Of a stretch of DNA of 17,966 nucleotides, positions 1 through 7,915 are shown piece after piece. Below the pieces are notes generated by a model. The model searched no databases. It saw nothing but the letters and a program-made list of their open reading frames with translations, and was not told where the DNA came from. Each line of letters starts with the position of its first letter. The stretch's first letter is position 1. The stretch spans positions 1 to 17,966 of the forward strand of contig CBDUEV010000059.1 in the NCBI GenBank assembly GCA_965366365.1, read 5' to 3'. The position numbers were made by a program, and so were the translations under genes. This DNA comes from CBDUEV01 sp965366365 (GTDB lineage Bacteria; Actinomycetota; Acidimicrobiia; Spongiisociales; JAENVV01).

Positions 1-1
1 G

Positions 2-1339
2 AAGATCGTGACTGAAGACGGCGTGCCGGTCTCGGGCTTCGGCGTCGTCTACGACATCACCGACCGCACCAGCATCGAAGACGAGCGCGACCAACTTCGC
101 ATCTCCGAACGCGCTGCCAAAGCAGCCCGGACGGCTACCGAACGCGACCTGGCTCGTCTCATCGAGGTGAGCGATGGCTTGACGGGCTCACTCAATCTCG
201 ACCGCGTCGTGGAACGCTGCGCCACATTCATCGTTCCAGACCTCGCTGACCGGTGCGTCATCGATGTTCGATCCGACGACCTCGATGGGACGACCCTCAC
301 CGTGGAATGCGGTTCGTCCGGCAAACCTACCTATCGGCGGGAACTACCGACCGCCGCCACGACGGCCCGCATGGCCCTTCCCGCCGGCACGATCCCGAAG
401 GAGCGCCTGGCGGAACTGCTCCCCGCCTCGCTCGACGACAACGGACACCCCGAACCCGCATCTGCCGTGGCGCTGCCACTGGTCGCCCGTGGCACGCGCA
501 TCGGCAGCGTCGTCGCCGAGCGTCACGACGGGCGCTGGGACGCCCGTTCGCAATCGCTGCTTGCGGCCATCACACGGCGAGCGGCCGTGGCGGTCGAGAA
601 CGCACTTCTCTTCGAAACGCAGGCCGCCGTCACCAACCTGCTCATTCGGACCGTGCAGCCATCCCGGCTCGACGCCTCGGATCATTTCCAGGTCGCTACC
701 CACTATCGAGCTGCCACCGAGGTGACCCGCCTTGGAGGCGACTTCTACGACTTCATCCAGGTGTCGCCCTCCTCCTGGCTGGCGGTGGTCGGAGACGTGG
801 CCGGAAAAGGAATCGTCGCAGCCGCCCAGGCCGGCCTCATCCGTTCCGCCATTCGAGCCGCGGCGGTCACGACCGGAGACCCGAAGGTCATCATCGAAAC
901 CGTCAATCGTTTGCTCCATGCCGATCCCGATCGTCCGATGGCCACCCTGGCGCTGGTCAAGCTCTTCGTGACCGCTGACGGCGGCCGGTTTGAGCTCACC
1001 TCGGCGGGCCATCCTCCGGCGCTCGTGGTCGAGGCCACCGGTCGGGTCGCCGAGCACAATGCGACGGGCGCTCTCGTGGGCTTCGTACCGGATCTGGATC
1101 TCGCTACCACCGGTGGAACCCTGCAACGCGGCGACAGCCTCATCATGTACTCGGACGGCGCAGTCGACGCACGACTGGGAGCCACCGGGTTTGGCATCGA
1201 CCGCCTCGCCGAGGCCGCCGCAACCGTTGCTGCCCAGGGACCCGAGGCGATCGCGAGGGCGATCGCCTCGGCGATCGACAGCTGGACTGCGGGCCGGATC
1301 AAGGACGACGTGACCGTGGTTGTCGTAGCGCCGACGTGA
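2..1339 (+). CDS. SpoIIE-type PP2C serine phosphatase with PAS and GAF sensor domains (5' partial)
   Basis: The reading frame is open at the left edge, so the gene starts outside the window; the GTG at 8 lies inside a PAS domain end (SGFGVVYDITDR) and is not taken as the start. Numbering from that GTG, a short coiled-coil (about 20-50) leads to a GAF domain (about 50-205) and a SpoIIE/PP2C domain (about 210-443). The metal-binding acidic motifs are all present: GGDFYD (243-248), GDVAGKG (262-268), YSDG (381-384) and DDVT (433-436). Such RsbU/RsbP-like phosphatases dephosphorylate STAS anti-anti-sigma proteins and so release a sigma factor; the PAS and GAF parts sense the signal. Its stop overlaps the next gene (GTGA), so the two are probably co-translated. 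The likely target is the RsbV-like protein at 12448-12783, which is an inference. Confidence 0.93.
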   Translation, partial: KIVTEDGVPVSGFGVVYDITDRTSIEDERDQLRISERAAKAARTATERDLARLIEVSDGLTGSLNLDRVVERCATFIVPDLADRCVIDVRSDDLDGTTLTVECGSSGKPTYRRELPTAATTARMALPAGTIPKERLAELLPASLDDNGHPEPASAVALPLVARGTRIGSVVAERHDGRWDARSQSLLAAITRRAAVAVENALLFETQAAVTNLLIRTVQPSRLDASDHFQVATHYRAATEVTRLGGDFYDFIQVSPSSWLAVVGDVAGKGIVAAAQAGLIRSAIRAAAVTTGDPKVIIETVNRLLHADPDRPMATLALVKLFVTADGGRFELTSAGHPPALVVEATGRVAEHNATGALVGFVPDLDLATTGGTLQRGDSLIMYSDGAVDARLGATGFGIDRLAEAAATVAAQGPEAIARAIASAIDSWTAGRIKDDVTVVVVAPT

Positions 1340-2277
1340 CCGCTGTCGAGGAGTTCTGTGAGGCCCTCGGCCGGCTCGACAGCCCGGCGTTGATCGAGAA
1401 GATCGAAGCGGCCCTCGAAGGACACGCGTCAGGACCGCAAGTCATCGACGAGCTACTCCAGCCGGCTCTCGTCTGGGTGGGGACCCAGTGGGAGTCGGGC
1501 GAGTGGACCGTGGCCCAAGAGCATCGCGCCACGGCCGCGGTTGCTCAGCTCATTGCGCGGTTGCCCCGGACACCCCGCTATGACCGAGGCGAAACCGTAT
1601 TGATCCTGGCGGCCGAAGGCGAATGGCATACTATGCCCGTCACGATGCTCGAGTACGCGCTCACCGTCGACGGCTTCGACGTCGTCGCTTTGAATGGACC
1701 GATACCGCCGGGCCACCTGCTGCCCCTCATTCACGAGCTCGGACCGCGTTGCGTCGCACTGTCGTGTGTGATGCCGTCAAACCTACCCGGGACCCGTCGG
1801 ATGGCCCGGGTCGCTCGCGACGCTGGTCTTCCCATCGTCACGGGCGGGGGTGCTCTGAACTCCGCGAGATCGAGAATGGTTGGAGCGAACGCCTTTGCGG
1901 CCACCGTCAGCAATGCCGGCGCCGCCATCGACTCGACCCCCCGGTTGACGACGCCCCTACCCCCGCTCACCCACGGGGCGGCCGAAGGCTTCGAATGGTT
2001 CGAAGACCAGTTGCACCACCTGGCGACACGCTTGGTCGCCCGGTGCGAAGAGGTCGGACAATCGGCTACCACCGATGGGGTGTTGATGTTACGTTCGCTG
2101 GCCGCCGGTCTGATGTGCGACGATCCGACCATCCTGCGCGACCAAATGGAGTGGCAACACCGGCGGGAAGCACACTCGAACTTGTCCGCCCGAGCGCTCA
2201 TCGGATGCCTCCATGAGGTGGTCGTCGAGGGGCCAGAGTCCGTGCAGAGGCTCATGGCTTCCGCCGAGGCAGGCTAG
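1336..2277 (+). CDS. Stand-alone cobalamin (B12)-binding protein, CarH/LitR-type sensor core without DNA-binding domain
   Basis: 313 residues, GTG start overlapping the upstream stop by 4 bases (GTGA). Residues about 5-80 form the helical B12-binding cap, with W52, E62 and H63 giving exactly the W-x9-EH signature of CarH photoreceptors. Residues about 86-205 form the Rossmann-like B12-binding domain: E96-W97-H98-T99-M100-P101 matches ExHxx with the expected lower-ligand His98, but Pro replaces the usual Gly. ALSCVMPS and a GG-x-GA loop (170-184) follow. In CarH the W-x9-EH residues pack against the adenosyl group of AdoCbl, which light cleaves. The MerR DNA-binding domain of CarH is absent, and the last 100 or so residues are a helical region I do not recognise. 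Being coupled to a SpoIIE phosphatase, it probably signals by protein contact. A methyltransferase-associated corrinoid protein is the alternative, but no methyltransferase is nearby. Confidence 0.88.
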   Translation: MTAVEEFCEALGRLDSPALIEKIEAALEGHASGPQVIDELLQPALVWVGTQWESGEWTVAQEHRATAAVAQLIARLPRTPRYDRGETVLILAAEGEWHTMPVTMLEYALTVDGFDVVALNGPIPPGHLLPLIHELGPRCVALSCVMPSNLPGTRRMARVARDAGLPIVTGGGALNSARSRMVGANAFAATVSNAGAAIDSTPRLTTPLPPLTHGAAEGFEWFEDQLHHLATRLVARCEEVGQSATTDGVLMLRSLAAGLMCDDPTILRDQMEWQHRREAHSNLSARALIGCLHEVVVEGPESVQRLMASAEAG

Positions 2278-2294
2278 ATCTCCAGCTGGCTCTC

Positions 2295-3242
2295 CTACTG
2301 GACGGGAGCCTGATACTGGTGACCGTGGGCGATATCGGGTCGCGGTCCGAGGTACACCACGACCCGGCACTGCGGATCACCCACCGCGATGCGCTCTTCG
2401 AGGACGACCGTTGCCTCCCCTGCGGCGCGCGCCGCCATTCCGCCGAATACGCTCGACGTTATCCTGCAGAGAGCGGGCGCCTGTCGGACGGCGTCGCCGA
2501 ACGGGCAGCGACGGTTGGCGAGAATGATCTTGTCTTCGCTCGCCTCGAGCACGTAGAAGTCGCCGTCGATAGCAGTCTTCAACCGAACGTAGGCGTCGGC
2601 CAATTGCGAAGAGGTGAGCTCCTCGTCGTCTCCGTCGCGGGACGAGCGATACTCAGCTTCCATCTGACTTCCCACATCGACACCCACCTGCGCAACGGCG
2701 GCTTCGGCCGCCAATGGTCCCTCGATCCGTTCGACGGACTGTGCGAGTTGCACCACCAGCGAGCGGAGGAAGGCTTCCCTTCCGAACCCCATCGGGCCCG
2801 CCTCTTCGAGTGCAGGCAAGACGTTGGTGGTCCGCCGCGGCGGATCGAAATCGGGTTCCGCGGCACGCTCGACCGGCAGCTCAGCTTCGACGCGCGCCCC
2901 TTCACCGGCCTTGGCGGCCACCTCGAGGTGCGCAGCGAGGTCGGCGGCGATAGCGAGGCCTCGACCTCGGGCTGCATCGGGGCTCGGCATGGCAACGCCA
3001 GTCAGTGAAAAGGCCGGCCCAAGGTCGTTGACCGAGAGAATGGGGCGGGGGCCCTGCCAATCAACAGACACCCACACCGGGCCATCCCCGTGTTCGAGTC
3101 CGTTGTTGACCAGCTCGGCGAAGACCAGCACCGCCTCCTGGACCTCTGCGGGATCCGAGGCGTGGCGGCTCAGATAGTCCGCGAACTCGTGGCGCAGGTG
3201 CGTCGCACCCTCCCGATCCCCCGCCGCCAAGTACCAATCCAT
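2295..3242 (-). CDS. RsbW-like serine kinase/anti-sigma ATPase fused to a MetOD1-like cysteine-containing domain
   Basis: 315 residues from ATG 3242; a TTG six bases upstream (3248) is an alternative start, and neither has a strong ribosome site. Residues about 10-120 are a GHKL ATPase of the RsbW/SpoIIAB kind: N-box with E43 and N47 (AELVNNGLEHG), a D73-L-G loop and a GRGLAIA loop (93-99). Residues about 150-305 resemble methanogen output domain 1. They carry three cysteines spaced C-x12-C-x32-C (RRCPFGD, ALCRIT, QCRVVVYLG), a layout that could hold a metal or act in redox sensing. It is the only ATPase of the three RsbW-like proteins here with a complete N-box, so it is the best candidate for the kinase that phosphorylates the STAS protein. 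It is last in the ABC-exporter operon, 10 bases after the preceding stop, and ends tail to tail with the B12-protein gene. Confidence 0.85.
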   Translation of the reverse strand: MDWYLAAGDREGATHLRHEFADYLSRHASDPAEVQEAVLVFAELVNNGLEHGDGPVWVSVDWQGPRPILSVNDLGPAFSLTGVAMPSPDAARGRGLAIAADLAAHLEVAAKAGEGARVEAELPVERAAEPDFDPPRRTTNVLPALEEAGPMGFGREAFLRSLVVQLAQSVERIEGPLAAEAAVAQVGVDVGSQMEAEYRSSRDGDDEELTSSQLADAYVRLKTAIDGDFYVLEASEDKIILANRRCPFGDAVRQAPALCRITSSVFGGMAARAAGEATVVLEERIAVGDPQCRVVVYLGPRPDIAHGHQYQAPVQ

Positions 3243-3252
3243 AAGCAAGACT

Positions 3253-3699
3253 CTATTCGTTCGACTCGTCGTCGCGCTCAGCGCTCTTGGCCAAAAGATT
3301 CACGAGCTTCCACCGGGCCTTCGGCTCCACGGCTCGCCGGACTTCGCTGCGAAGGAGCCCGCGGGCCATCATACGCCGGGTGGCTCGATGCGTGGCCAGC
3401 TTGGTGAGGAACCGCTGGAAAGGCGCGGTCAAGACGATCCGGGTGAGCAACCGGCGCAGAGGAGGGATTCGGCCTGCCAGGACGATGAGTCCTGCGAGGA
3501 GAGCCAGCCATCCCGGCAGCACGGGAAGGACCAAGCCCGCAACACCGACGACAAGCGCGGCGACTCCGAAGAAGACGTCGAAACACCATTGTCTGACGTT
3601 CCACCGTTCGGCCGGGGCGGCGGCATCCCGTGTATCGGTATCTTCGGCGACCCCATCGGTACCCAGCGGGACCGGCGGGATGGACGGAGTGGAGTACAT
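3253..3699 (-). CDS. Small membrane protein with a hydrophobic hairpin (PGPGW-like)
   Basis: 148 residues. The ATG at 3699 is chosen because an ideal AAGGAGG (3711-3705) lies six bases before it; the frame is open further upstream but that stretch overlaps the permease gene. A polar N-terminus of about 40 residues precedes two closely spaced membrane segments (about 43-62 and 64-77) joined by LPVLPGW, then a basic amphipathic C-terminus rich in Arg. This resembles the PGPGW/DUF454 small membrane proteins, whose function is unknown. Its Shine-Dalgarno sequence overlaps the permease stop codon (3710-3712), so translation is probably coupled to the exporter genes. No enzymatic motif is visible. 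Confidence 0.8.
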   Translation of the reverse strand: MYSTPSIPPVPLGTDGVAEDTDTRDAAAPAERWNVRQWCFDVFFGVAALVVGVAGLVLPVLPGWLALLAGLIVLAGRIPPLRRLLTRIVLTAPFQRFLTKLATHRATRRMMARGLLRSEVRRAVEPKARWKLVNLLAKSAERDDESNE

Positions 3700-3709
3700 C
3701 GCAACCTCC

Positions 3710-5185
3710 TTACTCGGACGCCAGCCGGCGGCCGGTGAGCAGCGAGGCGGACACGAACAACGCGATCGCGCCCAGCCCCAGGGCCAAGATCGTTCGAGAA
3801 TCGATCCCGGCTCCGCGGAAAAGGACATCTCGCAAGGAATCCAGAGCATGAGTAATCGGCAACAGCCACGAGACAACCTGCACCTCGGGAACGAGTCGGT
3901 CGATCGACAGGAAGAATCCCGAGAAGAAGATGCTGAGCAGCAGGAAGATCATCGACGCATTGACCGCCTGGGTATCGGTCGTGACGACCGACGAGATCAC
4001 GAAACCGATTCCCAGCGAAGCGGTCACCAGCAGCGCCAGAACCAGCGCGAAGTCGCCAACCGAGCCGACGAAGGGGACACCGAACCCAAAGAGCATCAAT
4101 GCGCTCAAGGCGGCGGCTACGACCGCCGAGACGGCCATGTAGCCGGCGTATTTGCCCACCAAGAGCTGCGTGGCTCGGAGGGGCGAAACACGGAACAGTT
4201 CGGTTGTGCCCAGGGCACGTTCCCTGACCAGTGACAACGCCGCGAACGTGATGGCCAAATGCTGCAGGAGCAAGGCGATCACTCCGGGAGCATAGAAGTC
4301 GGTCACGTCCAGCTCGACCGCACCAACCAGATCGCTGTCGGCCCCGAATGGGCTCACCAAGATCTGTGGATCTATGGACCGGAACTCGCTCACGGACTCA
4401 TTGAGGGTACCGAGCTCGGTCTCCAGCGCTCTGGCGGCCTCCACTTCTGCAGAATCGATGTCCAGGCTCTGAGTACGCTGCCGGAGTTCACCGGGTGTCG
4501 TGGAGCCCGAGGCGCCGAAATCCTCTCTAACGGCTGCCAGCACCGCATCGGCGGGCCCTGTACTCGCCTCCACGGCAGCGAGCTGGTCGTCGAGCCGCAG
4601 CTGCTCTCGCTGGGCGGAGATCTCATCGCCGGCCTCGAGGGCGCTCCGCAACGCAGTAGCCGTCCTGGCGGCTTCTTCCAGCGGCGATTCACCGGCCCGC
4701 ACCTGGCCCTCCGCCACCAGCTCCTCGAGTATCGAACGGTTCACCGCGTCGACCGTTGCATTGATGACCAGGCGGATGGTCGCCTGCTCGTACGGGTCGA
4801 GGCGGTCGTGGAGCACCTCGAAGACAGCCCTTTCGCTCGATCGGAGAGTGCCCTCGGGATCTTGGGGAACGATCACCACCACGTCGATCTCGCCCGTCCT
4901 CAGTCGCTCGATGGCGACTGCCCGGTCCGCCGTGAATCCCTCGTAGACAAGAGATCCGCCCACCTCCTCGAGTCGGGGCGCCACAGTGTTCTCGAAGGTG
5001 GATTCATCCTCGGTCACGAACATCGTTCGCAACGGGTCCGTTGTCTGCCGGTAGCCGACTCCGAACAATGCCAAGATGAGAAAGGGCGCCAGGACGAGTG
5101 TGACCACGAGACGTGGCTGCCGGGCGATCTCCACGACCTCCTTCCGCAGGAAGGCCCATGCCCGAATCCATCCAGATCTAGACAC
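3710..5185 (-). CDS. ABC-2 type exporter permease
   Basis: 491 residues from a GTG at 5185, preceded at the right distance by GGGGAGG and overlapping the ATPase stop by 8 bases. The next in-frame ATG would remove the first membrane helix. Layout: cytoplasmic N-terminus with KEVVEIARQPRL, helix 1 (about 27-45), a large extracytoplasmic domain of roughly 220 residues that is acidic and partly coiled-coil, then a five-helix ABC-2 core with LSLVRERALGTTELFRVSPL before helix 3 and SGFFLSIDRL before the last pair. This is the YhhJ/DrrB-type topology. With the ATPase at 5178-6173 it should form a half-transporter that dimerises to export a drug, lipid or envelope component; the substrate cannot be read from the sequence. 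Confidence 0.93.
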   Translation of the reverse strand: MSRSGWIRAWAFLRKEVVEIARQPRLVVTLVLAPFLILALFGVGYRQTTDPLRTMFVTEDESTFENTVAPRLEEVGGSLVYEGFTADRAVAIERLRTGEIDVVVIVPQDPEGTLRSSERAVFEVLHDRLDPYEQATIRLVINATVDAVNRSILEELVAEGQVRAGESPLEEAARTATALRSALEAGDEISAQREQLRLDDQLAAVEASTGPADAVLAAVREDFGASGSTTPGELRQRTQSLDIDSAEVEAARALETELGTLNESVSEFRSIDPQILVSPFGADSDLVGAVELDVTDFYAPGVIALLLQHLAITFAALSLVRERALGTTELFRVSPLRATQLLVGKYAGYMAVSAVVAAALSALMLFGFGVPFVGSVGDFALVLALLVTASLGIGFVISSVVTTDTQAVNASMIFLLLSIFFSGFFLSIDRLVPEVQVVSWLLPITHALDSLRDVLFRGAGIDSRTILALGLGAIALFVSASLLTGRRLASE

Positions 5186-6173
5186 GAACGACCTCCCCGG
5201 CGTCGAGTTGATCAGGATCGGCCGCCCGGTGCTGCTCGATGACCTCCACGAACACATCGTCGAACGGCGGGAGGTATTGCTCGTATCCGGCAATGAGATC
5301 TTCGCGTTCCCCGGCCCACGTGCCGAGTGTCGGCAGTATTTCCGAAACGTCAGGAAGTACGAAGCGAGCCAGACGGGGTTCGATGATGTCGCTCGCGGAG
5401 GCCCCGATGAGCTCCCCGATGTCGGCGAGGGTCTTGGGATCGGGAGGCCGTGTGAACTCGACGTCGAGAACCTCGCCGCCAAAGGCTGCGGTCCGAAGAC
5501 CGCCCGGAGTGTCGACGAGGACCAGACGGCCGTCAGCCAGAACTCCCACGTAGTCGCAGTAGGCGGCCTCCCCGACATATTGCGTTGTCACGAAGAGGGT
5601 GTGGCCGGTGTCACGCAGATCCTCGAAGCGGTCCCACAGCTTCCTTCGAAGGACGGGATCGATGCCTGCGGTCGGCTCATCCAGAAAGATGAGTTCGGGG
5701 TCGTGTACCAAGGCGGCAGCCAAGCTGAGGCGGCGGCGCATGCCGCCCGAGATCTGAGAGACCCTTTTGTGTTTGTGATCGTCGAGTTCGACGAACTCGA
5801 GTACCGCATCGAGGGCCGCCCGGTCGCGGCCAATGCCGTAGAGCGAGGCGAAGAACCTCAGGTTATCCCACACCGACAGGGAGGGATAGAGAACCGATTG
5901 CTGTGGCATGTACCCAAGACGATTACGAGTCGCCGACCGGAACTCGGATGGGCGCTCACCCAACACCTCGACTGAACCTCGGCTGGGTTTGAGGATCGAG
6001 GTGAGCAACCGAACCGTCGTCGTCTTGCCCGATCCGCTCGGGCCGACGAAACCGAAAATGGTTCCTTTGTCTATGGCTAGGTTGAGGTCCCTCACGCCAT
6101 CCCCCGAGTCGAAGATCTTCGAGACATCGCGCATCACGACGATGGGTGTGGTGGCGTTCGACGTCTGGGTCAC
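5178..6173 (-). CDS. ABC exporter ATP-binding protein
   Basis: 331 residues from a GTG at 6173, preceded by GGAAAGG; the ATG eight bases upstream (6181) is in another frame. Motifs: Walker A GPSGSGKT (44-51), Q-loop YMPQQ, signature SGGMRRR (142-148), Walker B LIFLDEP (161-167) and D-loop AGID. The switch position that is normally His is Gln198 (TTQYVGEA), a replacement that may slow or change ATP hydrolysis. The C-terminal 100 residues are the extension typical of DrrA/CcmA-like ATPases. It is the first gene of an operon that continues with the permease (8-base overlap), a small membrane protein and the RsbW-MetOD1 kinase. A sigma-B-like promoter at 6229-6204 lies 30 bases upstream of the start. 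Confidence 0.94.
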   Translation of the reverse strand: MTQTSNATTPIVVMRDVSKIFDSGDGVRDLNLAIDKGTIFGFVGPSGSGKTTTVRLLTSILKPSRGSVEVLGERPSEFRSATRNRLGYMPQQSVLYPSLSVWDNLRFFASLYGIGRDRAALDAVLEFVELDDHKHKRVSQISGGMRRRLSLAAALVHDPELIFLDEPTAGIDPVLRRKLWDRFEDLRDTGHTLFVTTQYVGEAAYCDYVGVLADGRLVLVDTPGGLRTAAFGGEVLDVEFTRPPDPKTLADIGELIGASASDIIEPRLARFVLPDVSEILPTLGTWAGEREDLIAGYEQYLPPFDDVFVEVIEQHRAADPDQLDAGEVVRV

Positions 6174-6203
6174 GAGACATGCCTTTCCTGCGGATGCGAC
6201 GTG

Positions 6204-6229
6204 GTACCCCGACTTGGCTGATCCGAAAC
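6204..6229 (-). promoter_or_regulatory. Sigma-B/F-type promoter of the ABC exporter operon
   Basis: On the minus strand GTTTCG (6229-6224), 14 bases, then GGGTAC (6209-6204). This fits the GTTT-N-GGGTA class read by SigB/SigF factors. It leaves a 30-base leader to the GTG at 6173. It is back to back with the promoter at 6245-6270, with 15 bases between the two -35 boxes. Identified by eye; no transcript start data. Confidence 0.7.
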
Positions 6230-6244
6230 CTCCACGATCGGCGG

Positions 6245-6270
6245 GTTTGAGTTTCTCGCTCGATGGGTAC
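6245..6270 (+). promoter_or_regulatory. Sigma-B/F-type promoter of the membrane-lipid operon
   Basis: GTTTGA (6245-6250), 14 bases, then GGGTAC (6265-6270), followed by a 29-base gap that holds AAGGAG just before the ATG at 6300. It matches the sigma-B class and is divergent from the promoter at 6204-6229. Confidence 0.78.
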
Positions 6271-6299
6271 CTCTCGGTCACGTGGCGAAAGGAGACCCA

Positions 6300-7175
6300 A
6301 TGACCGCACTCATCATTCTCACGGTAGGTCTGACCGGGGCCATCGTGGCCGGCGCGATCAGCATCAGCCGATCCACCGATGTCGATCTCGTGGACCCCAC
6401 GGTCGAGAAACGTTGGTTGGTGCGGTACGTGGCACGCCACCCCCGTCTGGCTGACTTCGTGCGACGCCGGCTCGACCGCACGACTGCTGGGGGCCTTCTC
6501 CTGACCCTCGGGTTCCTTGCGGTCTTGGGCCTCGCCACCTTCGCCGGCTGGATCTTCGACACACTCGACGAGTCGCGTGGGTTTGCAGAGTTCGACCGAG
6601 CTGTTGCCGAGTTCGGAGCAGGCAGCATCGACACGACGACGGCTCGCATCCTCGATCTGATCACCGACCTGGGGGGCACCGGCTTCGTGGTGGTGTTCTC
6701 GGTCGCCGTCGCACTCTACGGCTGGTGGCGCACCCGCAATCGTCACGTCGCCTTCTTCGTCCTGGCGGCTGTCGCCGGCCAAGCCGTCGTGAACAACGGC
6801 CTGAAGTGGATCGTTGAACGAGAGAGGCCCGCCATCGAACAGCTGACCGGCTGGGCGGGGTCGTCGTTTCCGTCCGGTCACTCGGCAGCCGCCGCCGCGA
6901 CGTTCGCCGCCGCCGCCTTGGTTCTCTCCCTCGGCCGGAGCCGTCGGACTCGGGCCCTGCTGGCCGCCGGCGCCGGGCTCTTGGCGACCATGGTGGGTGC
7001 CACGAGAGCGCTTCTGGGTGTGCACTGGTTGACCGACGTTCTCGCAGGCTTGGCGGTCGGATGGGCCTGCTTCATTGTCGCCGCAGTGGCCTTCGGTGGC
7101 CACTTCATGGTCTTTGGCGAGCCCAAGGATGAGGTCGAACTGGAAGGCGCCATCAGGGAAGGAGCGGTGGCATGA
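6300..7175 (+). CDS. PAP2-family membrane phosphatase (complete active site)
   Basis: 291 residues from ATG 6300, chosen because AAGGAG lies just before it; a GTG at 6282 is in frame but lies on the far side of that ribosome site. It is a multi-helix membrane protein with an N-terminal anchor (1-20). All three phosphatase motifs are present: K169-x6-R176-P177 (KWIVERERP), PSGH (191-194, His194 the proton donor) and TR-x5-H-x3-D (R236, H242, D246; His242 the nucleophile). PAP2 enzymes remove phosphate from phosphatidic acid, phosphatidylglycerophosphate or undecaprenyl diphosphate at the outer membrane face. It is the first of five genes in the lipid operon, under the promoter at 6245-6270, and its stop overlaps the next start (ATGA). 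Confidence 0.93.
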   Translation: MTALIILTVGLTGAIVAGAISISRSTDVDLVDPTVEKRWLVRYVARHPRLADFVRRRLDRTTAGGLLLTLGFLAVLGLATFAGWIFDTLDESRGFAEFDRAVAEFGAGSIDTTTARILDLITDLGGTGFVVVFSVAVALYGWWRTRNRHVAFFVLAAVAGQAVVNNGLKWIVERERPAIEQLTGWAGSSFPSGHSAAAAATFAAAALVLSLGRSRRTRALLAAGAGLLATMVGATRALLGVHWLTDVLAGLAVGWACFIVAAVAFGGHFMVFGEPKDEVELEGAIREGAVA

Positions 7176-7915
7176 GCGTCCGACACCACTCTGGCACGGA
7201 CTCTGACACGGGGCAGACTGCCCGGGACGGCTGGGGAGCCTGGCCGCTGCGGGGAAGCCAGCTCGCTTTCCTCCTGGGCGCCTACCTGCTCCTCGTTCTC
7301 GCCTTGTGGGGAGTGGGAACCCTGCTGGTGGGCAGCATGGACGGTCCGGTCGGCGAACTCGATCGCTCGGTCTCGAGCTGGATGGTCGATCAGCGCACCG
7401 AAGCGCTTCATCCGACTTCGGACATCGCTTCCGGCTTCTCGGATACGGCCACCGTCGTCGTAGCACTGGCTGTCCTCGGTGCAGCGTTCGTCGCAGTCTG
7501 GAGACATTGGGGCGAGGCGACCGTGCTGCTGACCGCCCTGGCACTGGAAGTGTCCACTTTCGTGACCGCGGCCTACCTCGTGGGTCGGGACCGCCCTGAT
7601 GTCCAGAAGCTCGATCCGGCCCCACCCACCTCGAGCTTTCCATCTGGACACGTCGCTGCCGCGGTCGCTCTGTACGGAGGACTCGCCTACATCGTCTTCC
7701 GGCACACGGAGAACCGGGTGGCGAGGATCGGTGCCGTTCTCATGGCTGTCGGCGCCCCCCTGGCCGTCGCCCTCAGCCGGATGTATCGCGGTATGCACTA
7801 CCTGACTGACGTGACCGCCGGCGCCCTCCTCGGCGCGGCGTGCCTGGCCGTCGCCATCTACGTCGTGCGCGGTGGTCTCCGGGAGCAGGGCGCCGACGAG
7901 GAGCTCGTGGCATGA
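7172..7915 (+). CDS. PAP2-family membrane protein, second copy, lacking the motif-1 lysine
   Basis: 247 residues, ATGA overlap with the previous gene. Six or so membrane helices; the N-terminal 25 residues are polar. Motif 2 PSGH (157-160) and motif 3 S202-R203-x5-H209-x3-D213 are intact, so the nucleophile and proton donor are present. In motif 1 only R141-P142 remain: the position of the phosphate-binding lysine is Ala134, and no Lys occurs anywhere in that helix. Activity may be reduced or the phosphate may be held in another way. It is clearly diverged from the first PAP2 protein rather than a recent duplicate, so the two probably act on different substrates. Confidence 0.9.
   Translation: MSVRHHSGTDSDTGQTARDGWGAWPLRGSQLAFLLGAYLLLVLALWGVGTLLVGSMDGPVGELDRSVSSWMVDQRTEALHPTSDIASGFSDTATVVVALAVLGAAFVAVWRHWGEATVLLTALALEVSTFVTAAYLVGRDRPDVQKLDPAPPTSSFPSGHVAAAVALYGGLAYIVFRHTENRVARIGAVLMAVGAPLAVALSRMYRGMHYLTDVTAGALLGAACLAVAIYVVRGGLREQGADEELVA

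Noticed and set aside
1780..1792. Minus-strand GGGTAG near GTTTG within the B12-protein gene
   Set aside because: The order is wrong (GTTT lies downstream of GGGTA on that strand) and no gene starts there.
3287..4234. A 315-codon plus-strand frame opposite the small membrane protein and permease
   Set aside because: It is Arg/Glu/Gln-rich antisense translation with no domain, while the minus-strand genes have ribosome sites, membrane helices and coupled stops.
5186..5578. N-terminal extension of the permease frame upstream of the GTG at 5185
   Set aside because: It lies wholly inside the ATPase gene and is low in family-like sequence; the GTG has GGGGAGG upstream.
6174..7643. A very long N-terminal extension of the ABC ATPase frame
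   Set aside because: It runs antisense through both PAP2 genes and across the divergent promoters; the GTG at 6173 has a ribosome site and gives the usual family length.
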